The notes beneath the pieces are model-generated. The model did no database searches, was not told the DNA's origin, and saw only the letters and a list, made by a program, of their open reading frames with translations. DNA of 64,000 nucleotides. It comes from Akkermansia muciniphila. Its GTDB lineage: Bacteria > Verrucomicrobiota > Verrucomicrobiia > Verrucomicrobiales > Akkermansiaceae. The stretch covers positions 1,364,001-1,428,000 of the forward strand of contig NZ_CP156688.1 in NCBI RefSeq assembly GCF_040616545.1, given 5' to 3'. Both the position numbers and the translations under genes were made by a program. Positions 1 through 9,401 of this stretch are shown piece after piece (the stretch's first letter is position 1; each line of letters begins with the position of its first letter).

Positions 1-1110
1 GGAGTCAATGGGGATAATGCCAGCCAGGATTTTCAGCAGGGTGGATTTGCCCGCGCCGTTGGGGCCCACCAGCACGGTGCGTTCTCCGCGTTCCACCAGA
101 AGGTCCAGGTTTTCATAAACCCTGTGGTCGCCGTAGGACTGGCTGATTTTTTCCAGCTCCATGACCTTCTGAGTGCTGCGCGGCGGCTGGGGAAAGTTGA
201 ATTTGAATACCTTCCTGCGCGCCACGGGTTTCTGGATGACCTTCATCTTTTCCAGCTGCTTGATGCGGCTCTGCACCTGGCCGGCCTTGGAGTTGATGGA
301 ACGGAAGCGGTCGATGAATTCCTGAATGTGCGCGATTTCCTTCTGCTGGTTGCGGTAGGCGGCCTGAAGCTGTTCAAAGCGCAGGTCCCGCTGTTTCAGG
401 AAGTCCGAGTAGTTGCCGCGGTATTCCACCAGTTCCTCGTTGTCGATGTCGTACACGTTCTCCACCAGTTCATCCATGAAATCCCGGTCGTGGGAAATCA
501 TCAGGATGGCGCCGGGGTAGTTTTTCAGGTAGCGCTGGAACCACAGCAAGGAAAGGAGGTCCAGGTGGTTGGTCGGTTCGTCCAGCATCAGGAGGTCCGG
601 TTCCAGGACCAGAAGTTTGGCCAGGTACGCGCGCATGATCCAGCCGCCGGACATTTCCCGTGCCGGGCGGTGGAAGTCGCTTTCACGGAAGGCCAGCCCC
701 TTGAGGATTTTCTTGGCCTTGGGCTCCAGCTGGTAGCCGTTGGCTGCATTGAACGTGTCAATGGCTTCCGCGTACTCCGGCGTGTCCGTCTTGTTGGCGT
801 TTTCAGCCGTACGGATGACGTGGATGGCCCGTTCCATCTCCGGCGTGATACCCATGGCTATTTCCAGCACGGTTTCATCCTTCGGTTCGCTGGCTTCCTG
901 CGGAAGATAGCCCACCATGGCATATTCATCCATGTTGATGGTGCCTTCGTCCGGCGTGTCCTCTCCCAGAATCATGCGGAACAGGGTGGATTTGCCTGCG
1001 CCGTTGGGGCCTACCAGGGCGACACGTTCCCCCCAGTTAATGGTCATTTCCGTTTCCCTGAACAGGGTGCGTCCTGCGTGTGATTTCGTGAGCTTTTTGA
1101 TCGTCAGCAT
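1..1110 (-). CDS. ABC-F family ATPase, C-terminal end cut off by the window edge
   Basis: Soluble tandem-ATPase protein of the ABC-F class; members act on the ribosome (translation factors or antibiotic protection), not in transport. The reverse strand begins MLTIKKLTKSHAGRTLF. The first nucleotide-binding domain has Walker A GPNGAGKST (about residues 36-44), the signature MSGGW, Walker B LLMLDEPTNHLDLLS and the switch histidine in ISHD. The inter-domain helical linker (EFIDRFRSINSKAGQVQSRIKQLEK) follows, then the second Walker A (VGPNGAGKSTLLK), which runs off position 1. About 370 residues are visible. No transmembrane segment is seen. A second ABC-F gene with the same linker lies at 24961-26955. 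The family call is firm; the subfamily is not decidable. Confidence 0.93.
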   Translation of the reverse strand, partial: MLTIKKLTKSHAGRTLFRETEMTINWGERVALVGPNGAGKSTLFRMILGEDTPDEGTINMDEYAMVGYLPQEASEPKDETVLEIAMGITPEMERAIHVIRTAENANKTDTPEYAEAIDTFNAANGYQLEPKAKKILKGLAFRESDFHRPAREMSGGWIMRAYLAKLLVLEPDLLMLDEPTNHLDLLSLLWFQRYLKNYPGAILMISHDRDFMDELVENVYDIDNEELVEYRGNYSDFLKQRDLRFEQLQAAYRNQQKEIAHIQEFIDRFRSINSKAGQVQSRIKQLEKMKVIQKPVARRKVFKFNFPQPPRSTQKVMELEKISQSYGDHRVYENLDLLVERGERTVLVGPNGAGKSTLLKILAGIIPIDS

Positions 1111-1232
1111 GGTGAAGAAGGGCGGCATTCTACCGGGCCGGAAAGGGGAAGGCAAGAGCCGTCAGGGCGTCAGCGGGCATTTTTGAAAGCTTTACTGGAT
1201 TTTTACACGCAATCTGCTAGCCTTGACGCGCT

Positions 1233-1991
1233 ATGCCGACCATGCAGACATTCAGGCTTTTGCTTGCCGCCGCCCTTCTGTGCGGGTGGAGTTCCTGCTG
1301 TACTCCCCCGGATGAGGATTTTGTACAGAAACCTTACGTGCAGCGGCAGATGTCCGGCCTGGCCAATGACTTCCTGACCCTGCTTCCGCCGGAGAAAGCC
1401 GCCCTTCCCGCCGCGCGGGAGGAGGCCAAATGGCTGGCTGACACGGCCGTGGTCCAGTCCGCCGCCATCGCCCGGGAGAACAGGATTGTTCTGTTCGGCT
1501 GGCTGAACAACATCCTGGTTAACTCCAACGTGCGGGACCGCGGCCTCTGCTGGCAGGTCCAGCAGGATTTGTACCGTGACATGCGCCGCCGCCCCGTGAA
1601 GTATTTCCGGGTAGGCCTGACCATCCGCGACCGTGGAACGGGCAGGGAGCACAGTTGCGTGTACGTAAACGCGGCCGGCGGGGGATTGCAGGATTCCATC
1701 GTTCTGGACGCCTGGAAGAACTGCGGCCACCTGGTGGTGCTGAAGCAGAAGGACCGGGAAGGCAGGAAATGGGAGGAAGACTGGCGGGAGCCTTTCGTAT
1801 CCAAGGCATTCCCGGAAGGTCATTCCTACGGGATGGACCATCACCTGGTCTGGCCCGGCTGGGCCAAGAAGCGCCCGATGCTGATCCAGAGGATGTTCCA
1901 GTCCAGCCAGCAGGAAGAGGCTAAGTCTGCCAGCCCTGCGGCGGACGGCGGCAAACAGGCTGGCGGTTCCGGCGCGCAGGCGGCCGTTTAA
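1233..1991 (+). CDS. Putative lipoprotein of unknown function
   Basis: 252 residues. The N-terminus MPTMQTFRLLLAAALLCGW is a lipoprotein signal; the Cys in WSSC is the likely lipidation site (a second Cys follows). The mature part has a mixed alpha/beta composition and a C-terminal Ala/Gly/Gln-rich tail after about residue 225 that looks unstructured. The start could instead be the second Met three codons on. Codon use matches its neighbours. It is divergent from the ABC-F gene, whose start lies about 120 bp away, so the two could share a regulatory region. I recognise no domain. Confidence 0.75.
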   Translation: MPTMQTFRLLLAAALLCGWSSCCTPPDEDFVQKPYVQRQMSGLANDFLTLLPPEKAALPAAREEAKWLADTAVVQSAAIARENRIVLFGWLNNILVNSNVRDRGLCWQVQQDLYRDMRRRPVKYFRVGLTIRDRGTGREHSCVYVNAAGGGLQDSIVLDAWKNCGHLVVLKQKDREGRKWEEDWREPFVSKAFPEGHSYGMDHHLVWPGWAKKRPMLIQRMFQSSQQEEAKSASPAADGGKQAGGSGAQAAV

Positions 1992-2136
1992 AAGGGTCGG
2001 AGTTGATGAATGGAGCCGCCCGCATGGCGGCAAGGAACGGCGTGCCCGGTAATTGTCCAGGTAACGCTATGCCCGTTTTTTACGGGAAATGCGGGTGAAC
2101 CGGGAAACGACAGCTGAAAACCGGATTCAGGGCAAA

Positions 2137-2171
2137 TAAAAACGCACTCAGTGCGTACACCGAGTGCGGAT
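2137..2171 (-). terminator. Rho-independent terminator after the 42-residue lipoprotein gene
   Basis: Read on the minus strand, the sequence forms a stem from CGCACTCGG pairing with the later TGAGTGCG, followed directly by TTTTTATTT. It lies about 50 bp downstream of the small lipoprotein stop codon, so that short gene has its own transcription end. Confidence 0.7.
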
Positions 2172-2217
2172 TAATTGGATGATTTGCTAATGTTGCAGGG
2201 CAAGCCCTGCTGCAAAC

Positions 2218-2346
2218 TTACTTGCCCTTGGCCTGCACAACCGGAGCGGGAGCAGGAGCGGTGGTTTGCTGTTGCTGCTGCTGCTGGGAGCAAGAAGCAA
2301 CCAGGCAAGCGGCGCCGGCGATGGCGAGGATAGCGATGTTCTTCAT
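2218..2346 (-). CDS. 42-residue lipoprotein with polyglutamine run
   Basis: Short gene. Translation begins MKNIAILAIAGAACLVASC with a good lipobox (VAS-Cys19), then Ser, seven glutamines, TTAPAPAPVV and QAKGK. The mature peptide is only 24 residues: a lipid-anchored, flexible Gln/Pro/Ala tail. It has its own downstream terminator and an upstream bidirectional hairpin, which argues that it is a real, separately transcribed unit. The function is unknown; small entericidin-like or structural lipoproteins are possible analogues. The poly-Gln is encoded by a CAG/CAA tract that could vary in length between strains. Confidence 0.75.
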   Translation of the reverse strand: MKNIAILAIAGAACLVASCSQQQQQQQTTAPAPAPVVQAKGK

Positions 2347-2471
2347 AATTCGAATTAAATACAGTGTTTGTTAACTACTGGAACCTCCGCATCCACGGAG
2401 GTTTGCTGGGACCAATGTAAATGGTGGCAAGTAGAAATCAAGAGATTTTCTTGTTCCATGTCACGGCATTA

Positions 2472-2517
2472 CAGAAAAGAGCAGGACCCCCGGTTTCAGG
2501 AGCCCTGCTCTTTTTGA
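2472..2517. terminator. Bidirectional hairpin terminator
   Basis: AAAAGAGCAGG pairs with CCTGCTCTTTTT around a short loop containing the mismatched GACCCCCGG/CAGGAGC part. A-run on the left and T-run on the right allow use from either side. It lies between hpf and the small lipoprotein gene, both transcribed leftwards. Confidence 0.7.
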
Positions 2518-2559
2518 ACCGTTATGGAAAACGGCCTGTTTTAAAACCGTTTTTTACGG

Positions 2560-3153
2560 TTATAATGTGGTGCCGAGTTCAATAATGGAGTAGTCACCGT
2601 CCGGACGGCGGTATACGATCTGGAGCACGTCACGGCGCGCATTCCTATAGAGCACGAAGGGCTTGTCGGAAAGTTCCAGTTCCATGATGGCTTCCTCCTT
2701 GTAAAGCTTCTTGAGATTGTAGCTTTCCCTGTGAATGAGCAGGGGTTCCGGGTCTTCCTTGGACTCTCCGGGATAATCCAGTACGGAATCGTCATACACC
2801 GTTTCATCCAGCTTGCGGATGGTTTCCTGGTGATGGGGGCGGTAATTTTTCATCAGGCGCGTTTTGTGCTTGCGCATGCGGCGCATGATTTTGGTGATCG
2901 TCTCATCAATGCAGGCGTACATGTCCGTCCCTTCCGTGGAAGCGTCAATGGTGATGTGGTCCGAGCAGAACAGGATCACCTGGGAAATCTTGCGGTCGCG
3001 TTGCACATCAAGCAATACTTTAACCTCCATAATGCGCGGGAAGTCCAGGCGGATCCCCTCAATCTTTTTCGTCACGAATTCCCGGATCGCGTCTGTGACT
3101 TCCACGTGACGGCCCGTGATCGTAATGGGTGTGTTTACGTTTACCTTTTGCAT
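2560..3153 (-). CDS. hpf: Ribosome hibernation promoting factor, long form
   Basis: 197 residues. The N-terminal half (about residues 5-110: ITITGRHVEVTDAIREFV, then IMEVKVLLDVQRDRKISQVILF) is the YfiA/HPF beta-alpha-beta domain that sits in the decoding channel of the 30S subunit. The C-terminal part (about 138-195: EPLLIHRESYNLKKLYKEEAIM, then SDKPFVLYRNARRDVLQIVYRR) is the dimerisation domain found only in long HPF, which joins two 70S ribosomes into a 100S dimer. The linker is charged and includes a basic stretch RRMRKHKTRL. Length is typical for long HPF. Monocistronic: a terminator hairpin lies about 45 bp downstream. Confidence 0.95.
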   Translation of the reverse strand: MQKVNVNTPITITGRHVEVTDAIREFVTKKIEGIRLDFPRIMEVKVLLDVQRDRKISQVILFCSDHITIDASTEGTDMYACIDETITKIMRRMRKHKTRLMKNYRPHHQETIRKLDETVYDDSVLDYPGESKEDPEPLLIHRESYNLKKLYKEEAIMELELSDKPFVLYRNARRDVLQIVYRRPDGDYSIIELGTTL

Positions 3154-3504
3154 TGTCGTACCTCTTTCTAGTTGATGTTAATGCGCGGAACCCAGTCCGC
3201 ACCTTTCAAGATATACTGATTTGACAATGTTTGTCGAGGAATCCTTTCTTTTTTTCCGTGTGCGGGGCAGGGGGGCTCTTTATGCCGCCCCGCGCTTGCG
3301 GAAGAGCGGCGCGCGCCCTACCTGTTGTGATCCAAGCCGCCGCAGGGGAAGTGCGTTTTCTCGCCGTCTTGCGCCGCCTCCGCAAAGCGTTCCCGGCTCT
3401 CTGTCATACGAGCGGCTGCTCAAAATTTTTTATATGAAAATACTTGACATATTGCTGGAATAAGTTAAAACAATCCCGCACTCCTCTACGGATGCCCTCT
3501 AAAT
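3154..3504. other. Intergenic region hpf / initiator tRNA
   Basis: About 350 bp with no convincing gene. The middle (3250-3420) is GC-rich with short overlapping open frames on both strands that have no recognisable content. The right end becomes AT-rich and carries the tRNA promoter. Confidence 0.6.
3444..3471 (+). promoter_or_regulatory. Candidate sigma70-type promoter for the initiator tRNA
   Basis: TTGACA at 3444-3449 is a perfect -35 box. A TAAAAC/TTAAAA element at 3465-3471 is at acceptable distance (15-16 bp). The tRNA begins about 35 bp further on, a normal leader for a processed tRNA transcript. Confidence 0.5.
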
Positions 3505-3581
<77 letters not shown>

Positions 3582-3586
3582 TTTGA

Positions 3587-3621
3587 AAGCCCTGCAAGTC
3601 AAAAGCTTGCAGGGCTTTTTC
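3587..3621 (+). terminator. Rho-independent terminator of the initiator tRNA
   Basis: AGCCCTGCAAG pairs perfectly with CTTGCAGGGCT across a TCAAAAG loop and runs into TTTT. It starts six bases after the CCA end, so the tRNA is a single-gene transcript. Confidence 0.88.
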
Positions 3622-3905
3622 GTGTCCGCGCTCCGTACACGCTGCGGAAGTCCATTAAGAAGGTCATCCTTGAAAGGGAGGCCGGAACGAACGGGTATTT
3701 CTGGGACTGATGGAATACCGGCGCGCCGTTACTTGCTTTCTTTGGCCTTGTGGCGATTACAGACAAAGAGTATGGTGTCGCAAGATAACCTGCACCATGG
3801 ACGGCAAGATGAATGAAAACGGCCTCTGGCCGGCTTGAAACGATCGTTTGCCCTCCTTCCGTGTCGCCGTTCCGGCTGAATCATATCACATAAAACACTA
3901 CAATA
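3622..3905. other. Intergenic region before the GH31 gene
   Basis: About 280 bp, no gene that I can support. The final 60 bp are AT-richer and contain AAAACACTACAATA just before the GH31 start codon; no clear promoter or ribosome-binding site is visible. Confidence 0.5.
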
Positions 3906-6900
3906 ATGGGAAACTCAATTGACCATGGCATGTTCCGGAAGTCCGTTCTGCTGGCTTGCGGATTGTCCTTTTCCTTTTCCGGCCTGGCTCTTGCCGCATC
4001 AGGCGCACAGGCGCCGGAACAACAGGTCCAGGCTGTTGAAGGCGCCAGGAAAATCAATCCTGCCGCCGTGGAAGTGCTGCTTGGAAAAAATCAGCGGATG
4101 ACGTTTGATTTCTACGGGGACAATGTTTTCCGGATTTTCCGGGACGACCAGGGCGGTATCATCCGGGACCCCAAGGCGGAACCGGAAGCTAAAATCCTGG
4201 TGGACAATCCGCGGAAACCGGTTTCCAGGCTGGACGTGGACCAGAAGGACGGCGTGGTCACCATCACCACCGGCAAGATCAGGATTGAAATAGACAAGAA
4301 AACCTCCCTGCTCAAGATCATCAACCTGAAGGACCATTCCGTGGTGGTGGAGCAGGCGTCCCCCGTCCTTTTTGAGAAGGGTAAAACCAGTTTTTCCCTG
4401 AAGGCGAATCCGGATGAGTATTTCTACGGAGGCGGCGTGCAGAACGGCCGCTTTTCCCACAAGGGGAAGGTGATTTCCATTGAAAACCAAAACAGCTGGA
4501 CGGACGGCGGCGTGGCCTCCCCCACTCCCTTTTACTGGTCCACCAACGGCTACGGCGTCATGTGGCATACCTTCAAGAAGGGCCAGTATGACTTCGGTTC
4601 CAAGGAAAAGAACCTGGTCAACCTCCAGCATGATGAAAACTATCTGGACGTCTTTTTCATGGTCAATGACGGGGCCGTCAGCCTGCTGGGGGATTTCTAC
4701 CAGCTTACCGGCACACCCGTGCTGCTGCCCAAGTTCGCCTTTTACCAGGGCCACCTGAACGCCTATAACCGTGACTATTGGAAGGAGGACGAGAAGGGCA
4801 TCCTGTTTGAGGACGGCAAGCGGTACAAGGAAAGCCAGAAGGATAACGGCGGCACCAAGGAATCCCTGAACGGGGAAAAGGACAATTACCAGTTTTCCGC
4901 CCGGGCCGTAGTGGACCGCTACAAGGCCCATGACATGCCCCTGGGCTGGCTTCTGCCTAATGACGGCTACGGCGCCGGGTACGGGCAGACGGATACGCTG
5001 GACGGCAACATCGCGAATTTGAAGAGCCTGGCGGACTACGCCAAGAAGAACGGCGTGGAGATCGGCCTGTGGACGCAGTCCGACCTGCACCCCAAGCCGG
5101 AAATCAGCGCCCTGCTTCAGCGGGACATCGTGAAGGAAGTGCGGGACGCCGGAGTGCGCGTGCTGAAGACGGACGTCGCCTGGGTGGGCGCGGGTTATTC
5201 CTTCGGCCTGAACGGCATTACGGACGTAGCCCAGATCATGACCTACTACGGTAACAACAGCCGTCCGTTCATCATCTCCCTGGACGGCTGGGCCGGAACC
5301 CAGCGTTATGCGGGCATCTGGTCCGGCGACCAGACGGGCGGCGTCTGGGAATACATCCGTTTCCACATTCCCACTTACATCGGGTCCGGACTTTCCGGCC
5401 AGCCGAACATCTGTTCGGACATGGACGGCATTTTCGGCGGGAAGAACGCGGTGGTGAACACCCGTGATTTCCAGTGGAAGACCTTCACCCCCATGGAACT
5501 GAACATGGATGGCTGGGGGGCCAATGAAAAATATCCCCACGCCTTCGGCGAACCCTACACCTCCATCAACCGGTGGTACCTGAAGCTTAAATCGGAACTT
5601 CTCCCGTACGCGTACAGCATTGCGGAGGAAGCCGTTTCCGGAAAGCCCATGATCCGGGCCATGTTCCTGGAATACCCCAACCCCTATACCCTGGGGAAGG
5701 CCACGCAGTACCAGTTCATGTACGGGCCCTATTTCCTGGTGGCTCCCGTTTACCAGGAAACGCGGGCGGACAAGGAAGGGAATGACGTACGCCACGGTAT
5801 TTACCTGCCCGAAGGCCAGTGGATCGACTACTTCACCGGGGATCTGTACGAGGGCGGCAAGATTTACAATGATTTTAACGCTCCCCTGTGGAAACTGCCC
5901 GTGTTCGTGAAAAACGGAGCGATCATTCCCATGGCGAATCCGAACAACAACGTTGCGGAAATCAACCCGGACCTGCGCATTTACGAGCTTTACCCGCACG
6001 GCCATACCTCTTTCTCCACGTATGACGACGACGGCGTGACGGAGGAATACCGGGCCGGCAAGGGCGTGCGCACCCTGGTGGAATCCAGGGTGGACGACAA
6101 GAACAACGCGACCGTCACCGTTCATCCGGCGGTGGGGGATTTCACGGGCTTCCAGAAGAAGAAGGCCACGGAGTTCCGCGTGAACGTGACGGAAAAGCCG
6201 TCCAGGGTTTCCGCCAGGGTGGGGGAAAATGAGGTCAACCTGGCGGAAGCGAATTCCAGGGATGATTTCAATTCCCGCGAAAACGTGTATTTTTATGACC
6301 AGGCTCCCAGCCTGAACAGGTTTGCGACGAAGGGAAGCGATTTTGAGAAGAAGGTGATTGCCAAAAACCCGCAACTGCTGGTGAAGCTGGCCGCGGCGGA
6401 TATTACGGCTGCCCCCGCCGTGCTTTCCGTGGAGGGCTTCCGCTTTGAACCCGCTGAAAAATACCGTGTTTCTTCCGGCGCCCTGGCCGCTCCCGCGAAT
6501 GCCAGAGTGACGGAGGAAAACGCGACCGCATACACCCTGACCCCCTCATGGGACGCCGTTCCGAATGCGGATTTCTATGAAATCGAGTTCGGCGGGATGC
6601 TGTACACCACCATCAAGGGCACGGAATTCCTGTTTGAGGATTTGGAGGCTGAAACGCCCTATTCCTTCAACGTGCGCGCCGTCAACAAGGACGGCCATTC
6701 CGCCTGGACGGCCATCAGCGCGAAGACCAAGGCCAACCCGCTTGAGTTCGCCATCCCGGGTATCGAAGGTGAAACGAGCGTGGAAAACCAGGGCAATTCC
6801 CTGACGAAGCTCTTTGACTTCAAGGAAAAGGACACGTGGCACACGAAGTACAATGAGAAGGCCGTGCCGTTTGACCTGGTTCTGGACCTGAAGACCATCA

Positions 6901-7841
6901 ACAAGCTTGATAAGTTCCACTATGTTCCCCGTGAGGACGGCGGCAACGGAACGCTTCTGAAGGGCTCCGTTTCCTACAGCATGGACCGGGAAAACTGGAC
7001 GAAGGCCGGAACGTTCCAGTGGGACAAGAATGGCGAAGTGAAGATCTTCAACTTCAAGGACGCCCCCACGGCCCGCTACATCAAGCTGAACGTCACGGAA
7101 GGCGTAGGCGACTACGGTTCCGGACGGGAAATCTACGTCTTCAAGGTTCCGGGCACGGAAAGCTACCTGCCGGGCGACATCAACAACGACGGCAAGATTG
7201 ACCGGAACGACCTGACTTCCTACATCAACTACACGGGCTTGAGGAAGGGCGATTCCGACTTCGAGGGCTATATCAGCAACGGGGACATCAACAAGAATGG
7301 CCTCATTGACGCCTATGATATTTCCGTAGTGGCCACCCAGCTGGAGGACGAAACCGACCAGCCGCAGGAGGAAGCCGCGGCGAAGGATGAAGATGCCGAA
7401 AAGAAAGACGGCGATGAAGACAAGGAAAAGGCCGCCGCGAAGGACCAGAAGAAGGCCCATGTGGACGGGAAGCTGGTGCTCAGCGCCGACAAGAAGAAAT
7501 ACGCCAAGGGAGACGCCGTCAAGGTGACCGTGAAGGGCAGGAACCTCCGCATGGTGAATGCGCTGAGCTTCGCCCTCCCCTATAATCCGCAGGATCTGGA
7601 GTTTGTGGGCGTGGAGGTCAAGGGCATGAAGAAGATGGAGAACCTGACGAACGACAGGCTCCATACGAACGGGACCAAGGCCCTGTATCCCACCTTCGTC
7701 AACATTGGAGACAAGGAGCCCCTTGAAGGTTCCTCCGAGCTCTTTGTGCTGAAATTCAAGGCCCGCCGCGACGTGAAGTTCCAGCCGAAGCTTACGGACG
7801 GCATGGTGGTGGATAAAAAGCTGAATACCAAGAAACTGTAG
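3906..7841 (+). CDS. Secreted modular GH31 glycoside hydrolase (possible alpha-N-acetylgalactosaminidase) with FN3, CBM32-like, dockerin-like and cohesin-like modules
   Basis: 1311 residues. Signal peptide about 1-30. GH31 N-terminal beta domain and TIM barrel to about 760: the nucleophile is Asp423 in VLKTDVAW and the acid/base is Asp475 in WSGDQTGG. These two motifs differ from the usual alpha-glucosidase forms (WxDMNE, WTGDN) and resemble the GH31 branch acting on alpha-GalNAc; the substrate is inferred. FN3 module about 860-943. F5/8-type carbohydrate-binding module about 952-1082. Dockerin-like pair of Ca-binding loops about 1090-1147 (GDINNDGKIDRND and GDINKNGLIDAYD). A Lys/Glu-rich linker runs 1150-1185, and a cohesin-like beta domain 1187-1310 ends the protein. 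Probably exported to the envelope or medium and acting on mucin or blood-group-type glycans. Monocistronic. Confidence 0.9.
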   Translation: MGNSIDHGMFRKSVLLACGLSFSFSGLALAASGAQAPEQQVQAVEGARKINPAAVEVLLGKNQRMTFDFYGDNVFRIFRDDQGGIIRDPKAEPEAKILVDNPRKPVSRLDVDQKDGVVTITTGKIRIEIDKKTSLLKIINLKDHSVVVEQASPVLFEKGKTSFSLKANPDEYFYGGGVQNGRFSHKGKVISIENQNSWTDGGVASPTPFYWSTNGYGVMWHTFKKGQYDFGSKEKNLVNLQHDENYLDVFFMVNDGAVSLLGDFYQLTGTPVLLPKFAFYQGHLNAYNRDYWKEDEKGILFEDGKRYKESQKDNGGTKESLNGEKDNYQFSARAVVDRYKAHDMPLGWLLPNDGYGAGYGQTDTLDGNIANLKSLADYAKKNGVEIGLWTQSDLHPKPEISALLQRDIVKEVRDAGVRVLKTDVAWVGAGYSFGLNGITDVAQIMTYYGNNSRPFIISLDGWAGTQRYAGIWSGDQTGGVWEYIRFHIPTYIGSGLSGQPNICSDMDGIFGGKNAVVNTRDFQWKTFTPMELNMDGWGANEKYPHAFGEPYTSINRWYLKLKSELLPYAYSIAEEAVSGKPMIRAMFLEYPNPYTLGKATQYQFMYGPYFLVAPVYQETRADKEGNDVRHGIYLPEGQWIDYFTGDLYEGGKIYNDFNAPLWKLPVFVKNGAIIPMANPNNNVAEINPDLRIYELYPHGHTSFSTYDDDGVTEEYRAGKGVRTLVESRVDDKNNATVTVHPAVGDFTGFQKKKATEFRVNVTEKPSRVSARVGENEVNLAEANSRDDFNSRENVYFYDQAPSLNRFATKGSDFEKKVIAKNPQLLVKLAAADITAAPAVLSVEGFRFEPAEKYRVSSGALAAPANARVTEENATAYTLTPSWDAVPNADFYEIEFGGMLYTTIKGTEFLFEDLEAETPYSFNVRAVNKDGHSAWTAISAKTKANPLEFAIPGIEGETSVENQGNSLTKLFDFKEKDTWHTKYNEKAVPFDLVLDLKTINKLDKFHYVPREDGGNGTLLKGSVSYSMDRENWTKAGTFQWDKNGEVKIFNFKDAPTARYIKLNVTEGVGDYGSGREIYVFKVPGTESYLPGDINNDGKIDRNDLTSYINYTGLRKGDSDFEGYISNGDINKNGLIDAYDISVVATQLEDETDQPQEEAAAKDEDAEKKDGDEDKEKAAAKDQKKAHVDGKLVLSADKKKYAKGDAVKVTVKGRNLRMVNALSFALPYNPQDLEFVGVEVKGMKKMENLTNDRLHTNGTKALYPTFVNIGDKEPLEGSSELFVLKFKARRDVKFQPKLTDGMVVDKKLNTKKL

Positions 7842-8073
7842 CATGCTTCACTGATGCGGTCCCATGTTCCGGTTGAAAGAGCCGGCGCATGGGGCCGACA
7901 TCTCCCGGCGGGGCGTCCCGCGGCTTTCACCGCCGCGCGGGCGCCCTTCCGCATGTTCCGGAAACGCGGGGTGACGCAATGAGGCTCCCTCCGCGGGCGC
8001 ATGGCCCGTTTTTTGCTGGAGAGGCGGCCTTTTTCACGTATGTTGGGGGCGCCTGCCAGGCGCCCATGATGCC

Positions 8074-9384
8074 ATGATTGGCCCCGGACTCATCTCCTTC
8101 TTCTGTTTTCTGATGACGGCCGCGCATTTTTTACGCGGCGGCGCGGATACGGGGGCCATTTTGTGCCTGGCGCTGGCGGTCCTGTCTTTTTCCGGGCGCG
8201 GCTGGCTCCGCAGGAGCGTAACATTCCTTCTGCTGGCCTCACTGGTTCTTTGGGGAGTGGAATTGGTCCATCTGGTGAGGCTGCGGATAGTGGCGGGGCT
8301 GCCGTTCGCGCGCCTGGGCGCCATTCTCCTGGGCGTCCTGCTGCTCCATGCCGGAGCCATTCTGTGGCGCAGGCGGGGGGAGAGGAATTTGTCCGCGCCG
8401 GAACTGGCGCGCAGCCGCGTGTTTTCCGCCTCTGTGGCGCTTCTCTTCGCGCTGGATGCGCTGGCTCCTTTCCCCCTTCTGCTGGGAGAGCGCGTGCTGC
8501 CATGGCAGGGCGTCAACGGAGCGGCGATTCTGCTTCTGGCGTGGTGGGGCGGCTATTGCGCGGAGGGCCTCCTGAATCCGCAGGCGTCTCCCCGCAGGCG
8601 GCGGGTGATGTGGACCGTGTTTGCCTCCGTCTTTTTCCTGCAATTCCTGCTGGGCGTCACGGTGGCTTCCTCCCTGCTGATGACGGGCAGGCTCCATCTT
8701 CCCGTGCCGTTCATGATGCTTTCCGGCCCGGTGTACCGGGGAGAGGGGATGTTCATGCTGGCGCTGTTCAGCGTATCCGTGCTTCTGGTTGGAAGCGCCT
8801 GGTGCAGCCACCTGTGCTACTTCGGGGTTTGGGACTGCTTGTCCGCCACCTCTTCCCGCAGGAAGGGGCGCCCGGTGAAGGGCGGCAAAAGTTCCCGTGA
8901 CTGGAGATGGGGTTTCCTGGCCGCGGCAGTGGGGCTCCCGTTCCTCCTGGCCGTTCTGGGCGTGCCGCTGGAATACGCCCTGGCGGCCGCGCTTGCCGCG
9001 GCGCTCGCGGCTCCCTTTGTCTGGAAGAGAAGCTCCGCAAACGGCGTGCGGGAATATTGCAGCAGGTTCTGCCCCATGGGCCTGGCGGCCAGTCTGCTGG
9101 GCAGGTTTTCCCCCTGGCGCATGCGCGTGGGGGAGACGTGCACCGGCTGCATGAAATGCGCCTCCGCCTGCCGTGACCTGGCCATCTCCCGTGAGGGAGG
9201 GGTTTGCCGTATTTCCCGCCGCTGCACCCTGTGCCGGGACTGCATTTCCCGGTGTTCCCATGGCGCGCTTGGCCTCGGCATGGCCGGCCCCTTTTCCTCC
9301 GTTCCGTCCGCGCGGGCGGACCTGTACTTTATAACGCTGATTTCCGTCATGCACGTGGTGTTTCTGGCCACGGCGAGAGTCTGA
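8074..9384 (+). CDS. Membrane polyferredoxin-like protein (NapH/CcoG-type 4Fe-4S)
   Basis: 436 residues. Many hydrophobic segments occupy about residues 1-320. The WCSHLCYFGVWD motif near 245 resembles the membrane-embedded Cys motif of NapH/NosR/CcoG proteins, and YCSRFCPMG lies near 327. The C-terminal part has two ferredoxin-type clusters: CTGCMKCASAC (Cys356, 359, 362, 366) and CTLCRDCISRC (Cys384, 387, 390, 394), each with a bacterial 2[4Fe-4S] spacing. A last hydrophobic segment ends the protein. Known members pass electrons from quinol or other carriers to a soluble reductase. The sulfite-reductase gene starts 17 bp downstream, so this is its likely electron donor (inference). Confidence 0.8.
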   Translation: MIGPGLISFFCFLMTAAHFLRGGADTGAILCLALAVLSFSGRGWLRRSVTFLLLASLVLWGVELVHLVRLRIVAGLPFARLGAILLGVLLLHAGAILWRRRGERNLSAPELARSRVFSASVALLFALDALAPFPLLLGERVLPWQGVNGAAILLLAWWGGYCAEGLLNPQASPRRRRVMWTVFASVFFLQFLLGVTVASSLLMTGRLHLPVPFMMLSGPVYRGEGMFMLALFSVSVLLVGSAWCSHLCYFGVWDCLSATSSRRKGRPVKGGKSSRDWRWGFLAAAVGLPFLLAVLGVPLEYALAAALAAALAAPFVWKRSSANGVREYCSRFCPMGLAASLLGRFSPWRMRVGETCTGCMKCASACRDLAISREGGVCRISRRCTLCRDCISRCSHGALGLGMAGPFSSVPSARADLYFITLISVMHVVFLATARV

Positions 9385-9401
9385 CATCATTCAATCCGAT
9401 C

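Noticed and set aside
3999-6374. Long minus-strand frame inside the GH31 gene
   Set aside because: Shadow of the GH31 coding strand; no start signal and no recognisable protein.
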